Assembly (NCBI GenBank): GCA_937872615.1
Contig: CALMTT010000009.1
Coordinates: 1-34,593, forward strand
Direction of reading: 5' to 3'
DNA length: 34,593 nt
Origin: an uncultured Verrucomicrobiaceae bacterium
Lineage (GTDB): Bacteria; Verrucomicrobiota; Verrucomicrobiia; Verrucomicrobiales; Verrucomicrobiaceae
Part shown: piece by piece, positions 16,379 through 23,322 of the stretch
Layout of the letters: each line of letters starts with the position of its first letter
Position numbering within the stretch: the stretch's first letter is position 1
The notes under the pieces: model-generated
The model's input: only the letters and a program-made list of their open reading frames with translations
Database searches by the model: none
What the model was told of the DNA's origin: nothing
Translations under genes and position numbers: made by a program

Positions 16379-18700
16379 TCATTTGATCTCCGTCGCGACG
16401 AGCGCGATGTCGATCATGAGCTTCTGAATGTGGCAGTTGTTGGCGGCGAAGGCTTTTTGCAGGTTGTCGAGCGTGGCGGGGCCGTAGGCGGTGGGCTCTT
16501 GTTTGACGAGGTGATGGAAGAGATGGCGGATGAAGGCGCGGTGGCCGGCAGGATTGCTGGCCACATAGTTAACGATGTCACGCGGGCCGGTGAGGCGCAC
16601 GAGCTGGCCTTCATGCGTGGTGAATTCGCTCACCGGGTTCACGGGCTTGTTGTTGTCCTTCGTGCGCCAGCGGCCGACGGCGTCAAAATTCTCCAAACTG
16701 AAGCCGAGAGGGTTGATCATGCTGTGGCAGGTCATGCAACCACCGCTGCGGGTGAGCTCGGTGATCTTTTCGCGCATGGTGAGCTTCGGATTGAAGTGGC
16801 TGTCCTCGAACACGACGGCCTTTTGCGGTGGCTTGAGCGACATGCCGACGATGTTGCGCGTCAAAAACACGCCACGATGCACGGGCGAGGACTGCTTCGT
16901 GTAGGCAAGCGAGGCCAGCAGATACGGATGTGTGACCACACCAGCGCGTTGTTTCGGATCAAAGCCGACGCGTTGGAACTCATCGCCGGTGACCGGATGG
17001 CCGTAGAACTTGCCGAGGCGTTCGTTGAGCAAAAGATAATCAGCCTGCAGCAGCTCGCGGTAGTCGGACTTCTCACTCCACACGACCTCGTCGATGAACT
17101 GGAAGAGCGACTCACGCAGGTCGGCGAACACTTCGGGTGTGAAATCCGGGAAGACTTTCGGGTCCTTGCTGCTGCCCTCGGCACGCTCGAGCTCCAGCCA
17201 CTGGTGGAAGAATCCGTGAAGCTTTGCCTTTGTGCGCGGATCGCTGATCATGCGCTGGGCTTCGGCGCGGATTTGATCGCGTGTTTTGAGTTTTCCGGCC
17301 GCGGCGGACTGCATGAGCTTTTTGTCCGGAAGCGAATCCCACAGCGCGAGGGCGAGGCGCGAGGCTGTTTGGTAGTCGTCGGCATCGGAAAGGTCCGGGT
17401 AGAGGAACTGCGGCGATTTCAGCGTGAGCATCACGATGCGCTTCACGGCGGTTTCCGGCGTCTTCGCGGCCTTGAACTGCGATTCGATGATGAGCTGCTT
17501 CATCTCATCGGCCACCGGACGGCGAAAAGCGGTCTCGACGAAGGTCTCGGCAAATTTGCGCAGCTTCGCAGCACGGTCCGGTGCGCCCGGTTTAGTCTGC
17601 GCGAGCTCGTCGATCTTCGCGATGACCTGCTCGGCGGTGGTGATGGCGGCATCGGTGACGGCTTGATCCCAGCTTTTCGAGATCGTGGTGCCACGTGGAT
17701 AGCCGCCGCTGCTGTCATCCGCGGGGAATTCGGTGCTGACGAGGGCCAGTTCACGCGGACGATCGGTGCGCAGCGCATGCGCAGGGATGAGTTCTTTGAC
17801 CCCATGCGGTGTTTTCCACCAGAGTTCGATGGATGCGGACTGTTCTTTGAATTTGAAGTGCTCAAGAGCCAGGCGGTAAGCACGTCCGCCGACAAGGAAG
17901 ATGCTCTTTTTCTCCTCACGCACCTGCGGGCCGGCGCTCACCCAGCCGTCGATGAGGGCGTTTCCATCGGAGGTGTCGTTGATGTAAAGGCGGAAGCCGT
18001 TTTCCGACTTCACCGCGAACTCATACACGCCCGTCTCACTGGCCACGACGCTGCCATCCCATCGGAGATCGAATTGCTCGGCGATCATCTTCTCCTTGTC
18101 CGGGCTGTCGGCGCCAAAATGAAACGCCACGCCGGCATCCACGCGCTCGAAGTTGAAGTTCGCGCGGCGCTTTTTGATGCCTTTGTTCTTCGAGAGGTCC
18201 TCCAACTGCTCGCCCGGCTTGGGAACGGCCACGCCGCGATAAACGCCCTTCAGCCCCTGCTCGGGGCCGATGGGCCGGTCAAAGCCCGGGCCCAGGCGAA
18301 AGCGGCCGAGGAGGTCCATCACGCTGTTGCGGAACTGGTCGGTGGTCAGGCGGGCCAGATCCTTGCGTGGCGGGTTGTTCCGCGCCTGCGCATCGGGTGA
18401 GTAAAAGGCATCGTAAATGTATTCCGCGATCAGTTTGGAGTCCGCGGCGGTGGTCTTGTCCGGATCATCCTCCGGCATCGTGCGGTCAATCTGCCGGGCG
18501 AGGGCCTCGATGGACTTTTCGCCCGTGAGCGCCTCGTCGTATTCATCTTCCACACCCTGGCCTTTGCTGCCGTGGCACTCGGCACAGAGCTTTTGATACA
18601 ATGCCTTGCCCGGATGCTCGGCGGGCGCGGCAAGGGCGCACGTCGTGAGCATCCACAGCGCAGGCCATGGAAAGAGGGTTTTGGGAAATGTCGCAGCCAT
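16379..18700 (-). CDS. Exported DUF1592/DUF1588-type CxxCH protein with PA14 domain
   Basis: A 773-residue protein with a signal peptide (WPALWMLTTCALAAPA) and a cytochrome c-like domain with heme motif C39-AE-C42-H43. DUF1587-like (LTTDQFRNSVMDLLGRF) precedes a PA14 domain (about residues 150-315, with FDLRWDGSVVASETGVYEFAV and GFRLYINDTSDGNALID). DUF1595/1592 (FRRPVADEMKQLI, YQTASRLALALWDSLPDKKL), DUF1588 (AGVVTHPYLLASLAYTKQSSPVHRG, heme motif C655-MT-C658-H659) and a DUF1585 C-terminus follow. PA14 often binds sugars, so a surface polysaccharide or glycoside is a plausible target. It is first gene of the four-gene minus-strand run and diverges from the radical SAM gene with 145 bp between starts, where its promoter should lie. 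Confidence 0.93.
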   Translation of the reverse strand: MAATFPKTLFPWPALWMLTTCALAAPAEHPGKALYQKLCAECHGSKGQGVEDEYDEALTGEKSIEALARQIDRTMPEDDPDKTTAADSKLIAEYIYDAFYSPDAQARNNPPRKDLARLTTDQFRNSVMDLLGRFRLGPGFDRPIGPEQGLKGVYRGVAVPKPGEQLEDLSKNKGIKKRRANFNFERVDAGVAFHFGADSPDKEKMIAEQFDLRWDGSVVASETGVYEFAVKSENGFRLYINDTSDGNALIDGWVSAGPQVREEKKSIFLVGGRAYRLALEHFKFKEQSASIELWWKTPHGVKELIPAHALRTDRPRELALVSTEFPADDSSGGYPRGTTISKSWDQAVTDAAITTAEQVIAKIDELAQTKPGAPDRAAKLRKFAETFVETAFRRPVADEMKQLIIESQFKAAKTPETAVKRIVMLTLKSPQFLYPDLSDADDYQTASRLALALWDSLPDKKLMQSAAAGKLKTRDQIRAEAQRMISDPRTKAKLHGFFHQWLELERAEGSSKDPKVFPDFTPEVFADLRESLFQFIDEVVWSEKSDYRELLQADYLLLNERLGKFYGHPVTGDEFQRVGFDPKQRAGVVTHPYLLASLAYTKQSSPVHRGVFLTRNIVGMSLKPPQKAVVFEDSHFNPKLTMREKITELTRSGGCMTCHSMINPLGFSLENFDAVGRWRTKDNNKPVNPVSEFTTHEGQLVRLTGPRDIVNYVASNPAGHRAFIRHLFHHLVKQEPTAYGPATLDNLQKAFAANNCHIQKLMIDIALVATEIK

Positions 18701-18845
18701 TGGGGGATTTGGGTTTGGCTACCAAGCATAAAGTCACGGCTTGGCAGCCTCTTTCAGCGGGTTGTGCCTGCTGCCGACAAGATCGGCACAGCCTTCGCCA
18801 GTCACTGGAGGCGATTTGCGGGCATCGTGGCGTTCCATTCACCCC

Positions 18846-19976
18846 ATGAACGCGTCCCCCATGCACCCCGGCGAGGCCTCCGAGTCCGCCATGCCCTACG
18901 ACGGCTTCGACCAGCGTCCTTTTTTGGTCTTTTGGGAGATCACTCGCTCCTGCGCCCTCGCCTGCCGCCACTGCCGGGCCGAGGCCCAATCCCACCGCCA
19001 TCCCGATGAGCTGAACCGCGAGGAGTCCAGCCGCCTCATCCAGCAACTCGCCGAACTAAAGCCGCCGATGCTCATCCTCACCGGCGGCGATCCGCTGATG
19101 CGCACCGATTGCCTCGATCTGGTGCGCGAGGCCACCGCCGCCGGTCTCCACGTGGGCCTCAGCCCCTCGGCGACGGCGCGACTCATGAACGCCGACTTTG
19201 CCGAGATCAAGGCCGCCGGTGTCGAGCGCATCTCGCTGAGCCTCGATGGTGCCTCGCGGGCCACGCATGATGCCTTTCGCGGCGTGAGCGGCACCTTTGA
19301 CCGCACCATCGCCGCCGTGCATCGCGCTCACGCGGCCGATTTGAGCATCCAGATCAACACCACGCTCACCCGCGGCAATCTGCGTGAGTATGAGGCCTTC
19401 AAGCAGCTCATGTTTGAGCTGAAGCCGGCCATGTGGAGCGTCTTTCTCCTCGTGCCGACAGGTCGCGCCGGAGCGGAGGACCTGCCTGACCCGCAGGACA
19501 TCGAGCATGTGTTTCAAGACATGGCCGGCCTGGTGGGCAAGGCACCCTTTGCCGTGAAGACGACGGAGGGCCATCACTTCCGCCGCGTGGTGATGCAAAA
19601 GCTCGGTGCCGCGGGTGGTCGTCACCGGCCCGGCATGCGATCCCCGCTCGGCATCCGCGATGGACGCGGGGTGATGTTCATCTCCCACACCGGTGTCGTC
19701 TCGCCCAGCGGCTTCCTGCCCTTTGACTGCGGAAACGTGCGCCAGGAGCATCCAGCGGACATGTACCGGCATCATCCGCTCTTTGTGTCCCTGCGCGATA
19801 ATGACGCGCTCGGCGGCAAGTGCGGCTGCTGCGAGTTTCGCACCGTTTGCGGCGGCTCACGAGCCCGCGCCTACGGCCTCACCGGCGATCCTTTCGCCCA
19901 AGACCCGGCCTGTGTGTATCAGCCAGCGGCCGTCCGGTCGCCACGGAAGGCCGCGGAGGCTCTCGCGGCTGCTTGA
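18846..19976 (+). CDS. Radical SAM/SPASM protein, TIGR04053-like
   Basis: A 376-residue protein with the radical SAM cluster motif C36-ALA-C40-RH-C43, the SAM-binding LTGGDPLMR, an ISLSLDGA strand, and a C-terminal SPASM-type cysteine region (KCGCCEFRTVCGGSRARAYGLTGDPFAQDPAC) for auxiliary Fe-S clusters. The whole sequence reads like TIGR04053, which is related to the heme d1/alternative-heme (NirJ, AhbC/D) and peptide-modifying enzymes. The substrate is unknown. I saw no precursor peptide gene next to it, and hemC lies 7 kb away. The start ATG at 18846 was chosen over upstream in-frame Mets because the family begins shortly before PFLVFWEITRSC. It converges on the beta-helix gene. Confidence 0.9.
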   Translation: MNASPMHPGEASESAMPYDGFDQRPFLVFWEITRSCALACRHCRAEAQSHRHPDELNREESSRLIQQLAELKPPMLILTGGDPLMRTDCLDLVREATAAGLHVGLSPSATARLMNADFAEIKAAGVERISLSLDGASRATHDAFRGVSGTFDRTIAAVHRAHAADLSIQINTTLTRGNLREYEAFKQLMFELKPAMWSVFLLVPTGRAGAEDLPDPQDIEHVFQDMAGLVGKAPFAVKTTEGHHFRRVVMQKLGAAGGRHRPGMRSPLGIRDGRGVMFISHTGVVSPSGFLPFDCGNVRQEHPADMYRHHPLFVSLRDNDALGGKCGCCEFRTVCGGSRARAYGLTGDPFAQDPACVYQPAAVRSPRKAAEALAAA

Positions 19977-19982
19977 AGGCTG

Positions 19983-21251
19983 CTATAGCCCCTTTGTCTG
20001 GCTGCCCTCCACGACGATCTGCTTCGTGTCGGGGCCTTGTTTGACGAGCTCTCGCTTCTTGCCGCTGCGGGTCTCGGTGAAGGTGTTGTCGCGGATGGTG
20101 ATGGATTCGGTGCCGCCCTGGATGTCGATGACGGCGCCGCCTTCGGGGGCGTTGTCGATGAAGGTGTTGTGCTCGATGCGGTTGCGGTGGCCGGCGAAGT
20201 CGGGGCCGCGCTCGGGGCGGAAGAGCACGCCGTTGAGCTTGCTGCCGCGGATGGTGTTGCCGGTGATGAGGTTGTCGGTGTCGCGGTGGCCGATGGAGAT
20301 GCCGACGCGGTTCCCCTCGATCGTGTTTTGCTCGGCGAGGCCGTATTTGACGCCCCAGCAGAAGAAGATGCCGATGTCATTACCGCGCAGGGTGTTGTTG
20401 CGAATGATGGGGCGCTGCGAGCCGCTGCCGGGATGCAGGCCGAGGTTCTTGTTGTTCTCGCTGACGCAGTTTTCGACCACGACGTCGTGGCAGATCTGCC
20501 AGGAGATGCCGTCGCCGTGGTTGTTGCGGGCGGTGACGCTGCGGATGTGCACGCGGTTGCAGTCCTGGAGGAAGATGCAGCCCGCGTAATTGCCATCGAG
20601 CTCGGCGTTGTGCTCGCGATTGCCGTCGAGCACGAGGTTTTCGATGCGCAGGTCGTCCACGAACTCGCCGCTGAGCATCGGGAAGAGCGTGGAGCAGGTG
20701 GCGTCGTTCATCTGCCACAAGTTTTCGCGCAGGGGCTTGTCGAGCTTGAAGCGGTTGCCGCTGCGGGCGATGAGCGTGCGCTTGAGCACGGTCTGGCGGC
20801 CGGTTTTGGCGTCCTTGGCCCGCAGGCAGATGCCATCGCCGACGCGGAAGCCCGTGGCGTCGTGCAGCGTGATCTCCTGGTCATACCAGTCGCTGTCGAG
20901 TTTCAACGGCGTGGTGGTGGAGGGCTCTTTGATGAGCAGCGTCTTCTCGCCCTCGCCGATGAGATGCACGCCGCTTTGCATAAAGACGGCGTTTCGCAGC
21001 CGATACGTGCCCGCCAGGATGCGCACCGTGCCGCCGCCAAGCCTCGCCACATGATCCACCGCCGCCTGAATGGCCCGCTGGTCGCTGCCGACGATGTCCG
21101 CATCCCTCGTGCCGACGGTGATCGTCAACGTCTCCTCCCACTTCGGCTGCACCGCCGTATCCCCGCTCGTCTGCCGCGGCACCGTGACCTCCGGCCGCTC
21201 CGCGGCGAAAAGTGAGGACGTGAGCGCAAGAAGGAGCAGCGTGGGTTTCAT
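19983..21251 (-). CDS. Exported right-handed parallel beta-helix protein
   Basis: A 422-residue protein starting MKPTLLLLALTSSLFAAERP, a signal peptide with an AXA-like cleavage site. The central and C-terminal parts contain many about 22-residue coils with N, V and G spacing typical of pectate-lyase/NosD-like beta-helices (AIQAAVDHVARLGGGTVRIL, ISWQICHDVVVENCVSENN, VGISIGHRDTDNLITGN, NTFIDN). It probably acts outside the cytoplasm as a polysaccharide lyase, hydrolase or epimerase. Catalytic residues could not be assigned. The chosen start removes 13 open upstream codons without signal character. It ends 6 bp from the convergent radical SAM gene. Confidence 0.88.
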   Translation of the reverse strand: MKPTLLLLALTSSLFAAERPEVTVPRQTSGDTAVQPKWEETLTITVGTRDADIVGSDQRAIQAAVDHVARLGGGTVRILAGTYRLRNAVFMQSGVHLIGEGEKTLLIKEPSTTTPLKLDSDWYDQEITLHDATGFRVGDGICLRAKDAKTGRQTVLKRTLIARSGNRFKLDKPLRENLWQMNDATCSTLFPMLSGEFVDDLRIENLVLDGNREHNAELDGNYAGCIFLQDCNRVHIRSVTARNNHGDGISWQICHDVVVENCVSENNKNLGLHPGSGSQRPIIRNNTLRGNDIGIFFCWGVKYGLAEQNTIEGNRVGISIGHRDTDNLITGNTIRGSKLNGVLFRPERGPDFAGHRNRIEHNTFIDNAPEGGAVIDIQGGTESITIRDNTFTETRSGKKRELVKQGPDTKQIVVEGSQTKGL

Positions 21252-21308
21252 GCGGGGATTACGTGTGAAAGGGATCCAATCCATCCACACCGCGAGAGGT
21301 GAGCCGAT

Positions 21309-21366
21309 GGTAAAATGATGGTGGGTAGAATGATGGGACGAATCATTTACTCTTCATCATTTTACC
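21309..21366. repeat. Intergenic hairpin repeat with nested arms
   Basis: A perfect 12-bp inverted repeat (GGTAAAATGATG at 21309-21320, CATCATTTTACC at 21355-21366) encloses a second imperfect pair (GGTAGAATGAT near 21324 and ATCATTTAC near 21342). The motif unit AAATGATGG/AGAATGATGG occurs twice in tandem in the left half. It lies between the start of the beta-helix gene and the stop of the Fic gene, is AT-rich against a GC-rich background, and looks like a REP/MITE-type element. It could also act as a terminator for fic. Confidence 0.65.
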
Positions 21367-21409
21367 CTTTTCAGGGCTTCGCAAACCGGTGTGCAGCAGG
21401 CGAGATACT

Positions 21410-22588
21410 TCACGGGGTTGGCGTGGCAGCCCGTGCTGGCAGGAAGGCGAGAATGATCTCACGTTTTGCCCGCACTTTGCCGTGGGTCCGCTCGATCAGG
21501 CCGGTGGCGTGAATCTCATTCAAATCACGCTGGAGTGTTCGCTCCGTTTTGAGCGTGTAGGCGGCGGCGAGCTGCGGATTCAGTCGGGCAAGACGGGAAA
21601 CGTCCACCCAGCCATTCGCATTCCCCAGGGCCAGCACGACATCCCGCTGTCGTTTCGTGCTCTCGGCGGATTTGTGATGGCGGAAAGTTTCGTGAACGTG
21701 GTGTTCCCACATCACCTGCCATTGCTGCTGGCGCACTTCTTTGATCTGCTCGCGGAGACCGTCCACCAGCCCGCGGCAGGCATAACGGAGGAAAGGCAGC
21801 ACATCGCCGCCTGACTTGCTCGCTGCGTCGAGTTGGCGGTAGTAGTCGCCGCGCGTGCGGTTGTAGTGATCGCTCAGCAGATGCGCCGCCGGGAGCGGCA
21901 CGCCGGCTTCGAGCAGGATGTGAAACTCCAGCAGCCGGGCCGTGCGTCCGTTGCCATCGCCAAACGGGTGAATCCACGCCAGATACAGATGGGCGATGGC
22001 GGCTTTCAAGATGGCAAAGGGGAGCCGCTGCGCCGGACTCGGCGCGGAGAATTCCTGGTTCAGCCACTGGCACATCCGGTCCAGCAGATAGCGACAGTCC
22101 TCCGCGGGAGCACCTCGATAGACATTGCCGACGATCACGGAATGTGACCGCAACTCTCCCGGCACCACGTCGGGTTTCAGCTCCAGGCCTTCCAGCACCT
22201 GCCGGTTGTATCGGCACAGCAGCTCGGTGCAGAGCAGCGGCGTGGCCTCTGGCCCCACAATGGCCTGAGCGATGCCATTGCAGGCACGCATGATGTTTTC
22301 CACCTCCTGCTGCAGGTAGGCTTGGGACGGTGGCAAATGCAGCTCCCCACGGATGTGCTGGAGCACCTGCGCCTCTGAAAGCGTGTTACCCTCGATGGCC
22401 GTCGTTCCCGCCGCTCCCTTTGCCAGAAAAATCTCGTGCAACCGCTGGGCCACCTCAGGCTGGAGCGGTGCACCGGCCAGATGCTCGCATTTCGAGGCCG
22501 CCTCCCCGAGGTCCAGCCACAGGCCCCAATCCGCCTGGCGTAAATCCAGCCGGAACGTGATCCAAGGGTGTGTCTGCTCGTATGTCAT
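21410..22588 (-). CDS. Fic family protein (predicted AMP-transferase), class II
   Basis: A 392-residue protein with a Fic_N-like start, a canonical Fic motif HPFGDGNGRTAR (residues 207-218, catalytic His207), and the inhibitory helix TTAIEGN (T62 to E66-G67) in front of the core, which is class II self-inhibition. The C-terminal part (LARLNPQLAAAYTLKTERTLQRDLNEI) looks like a winged-helix DNA- or protein-binding domain. Such enzymes transfer AMP from ATP to Ser, Thr or Tyr of target proteins. Their targets are usually unknown, and all active-site residues are present here. It lies at the edge of the accessory region, and a promoter-like pair is seen 50-80 bp upstream. Confidence 0.93.
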   Translation of the reverse strand: MTYEQTHPWITFRLDLRQADWGLWLDLGEAASKCEHLAGAPLQPEVAQRLHEIFLAKGAAGTTAIEGNTLSEAQVLQHIRGELHLPPSQAYLQQEVENIMRACNGIAQAIVGPEATPLLCTELLCRYNRQVLEGLELKPDVVPGELRSHSVIVGNVYRGAPAEDCRYLLDRMCQWLNQEFSAPSPAQRLPFAILKAAIAHLYLAWIHPFGDGNGRTARLLEFHILLEAGVPLPAAHLLSDHYNRTRGDYYRQLDAASKSGGDVLPFLRYACRGLVDGLREQIKEVRQQQWQVMWEHHVHETFRHHKSAESTKRQRDVVLALGNANGWVDVSRLARLNPQLAAAYTLKTERTLQRDLNEIHATGLIERTHGKVRAKREIILAFLPARAATPTP

Positions 22589-22637
22589 GGTTTATGTCGG
22601 CTTCTGTGTCGCTTTGGATAAACGGTTTTCTCCTCGT

Positions 22638-22667
22638 AAAATAGCCGGGCGATGGCCATTTTGTCAA
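22638..22667 (-). promoter_or_regulatory. Putative sigma70-type promoter for fic
   Basis: On the minus strand TTGACA (22667-22662) and TATTTT (22643-22638) are separated by 18 bp. The predicted transcript would start near 22631 and leave a leader of about 43 nt before the fic ATG. The -35 box is a perfect match and the -10 box differs from consensus at two positions. Confidence 0.4.
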
Positions 22668-22745
22668 AAAACATGTCGCTTTGCGTGACGCCCCCCTCGG
22701 GGGCGACCATTTCTCAACCGTCCCCCAAACCTCCCGCCTGCCTTG

Positions 22746-22877
22746 TCAGAAAAGAGGGCTATTCTTTCTGACCGAATCAACGGGGGGTTCGGAGGCCATG
22801 AGGAGGCATTCGGCGGGCGTCTTGCGCATCATCGCGGCGAACAGCATCGCGTTCACCTCCGGCGGGGTGTCTTTCAC
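22746..22877 (-). pseudogene. Truncated small conserved gene (43 codons)
   Basis: A GTG-started frame encodes KDTPPEVNAMLFAAMMRKTP and then AECLLMASE before a tail without family character (PPVDSVRKNSPLF). The first 30 residues resemble a short hypothetical family of Verrucomicrobiota and Planctomycetota, of the pattern DTPPE...RS..ERF.MG..MF..AR. In that family the motif is followed by about 40 more residues and the genes often sit next to nucleotidyltransferase or PIN-type toxin genes. Here the conserved C-terminal half is missing, so I read it as a remnant. The family match is from memory. Confidence 0.35.
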
Positions 22878-22995
22878 GGCAAAACCCGTGTGAGCATATC
22901 TGCCTACTTCGGTCGATTTTACGGATCATGTCTTCAACGACTCGACATCGCTGCCCCGGCTTGACCGTCTGGCGTGAAGCCACTACCCTCGGGCC

Positions 22996-23322
22996 ATGAT
23001 CTCCCGCAAGGCCATCCAGCAATACTGCGACGCCATCGCCGCCGCGTTCCAGCCGCGGAAGATCATCCTTTTCGGCTCCTATGCCTATGGCAAGCCCACG
23101 GAGGACTCGGACGTGGATGTGATGGTGGTGATGCCAAAGAAGCGGTTCCGGCGCGATTTGGGCTTTCAGGTGCGAATGAAGGTTCCCGCATCATTCCCGG
23201 TGGATGTGCTGGTGGAGCCTGATGACCGGCTGGAACGCCGCATCCGGGATCGCGAGTCCTTCATCCTCGACATCACGGAAAAGGGTAGGGTCATGTATGA
23301 AGGCCTCCACGCGTGCGCATAG
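22996..23322 (+). CDS. Minimal nucleotidyltransferase (MNT) domain protein
   Basis: A 108-residue Pol-beta-like minimal nucleotidyltransferase. The signature GSx10DxD is intact (G27-S28, D39-V-D41), and the third metal ligand is D70 in FPVDVLVEP. The tail FILDITEKGRVMYEG is typical. In HEPN-MNT toxin-antitoxin pairs the MNT protein AMPylates and silences the HEPN toxin. Here the gene overlaps by 10 bp the start of a protein with a HEPN/RES-type N-terminus, so a partnership is plausible. Its composition matches the GC-rich core, and the AT-richer block begins just past its end. The last residues (LHACA) could be altered by that join. Confidence 0.88.
   Translation: MISRKAIQQYCDAIAAAFQPRKIILFGSYAYGKPTEDSDVDVMVVMPKKRFRRDLGFQVRMKVPASFPVDVLVEPDDRLERRIRDRESFILDITEKGRVMYEGLHACA

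Larger units (their letters stand above)
22589..22995. other. 407-bp gap between fic and the MNT gene
   Basis: This stretch holds the putative fic promoter, a truncated small frame on the minus strand (22746-22877), and a 7-bp GC hairpin (CGCCCCC / GGGGGCG at 22689-22705, 3-nt loop) without a T-run. The remainder shows nothing I can name. Its patchy composition suggests gene decay or insertion and deletion. Confidence 0.5.

Noticed and set aside
16361..18400. Open frame of 679 codons on the plus strand opposite the DUF1592/PA14 gene
   Set aside because: It is a shadow of GC-rich codons in the real gene: Gly/Ala/Val/Glu/Arg/His-rich, no domain, no signal, no start context.
22689..22705. GC hairpin considered as a terminator
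   Set aside because: It lies upstream of both flanking genes, which run away from it, and has no T-run.
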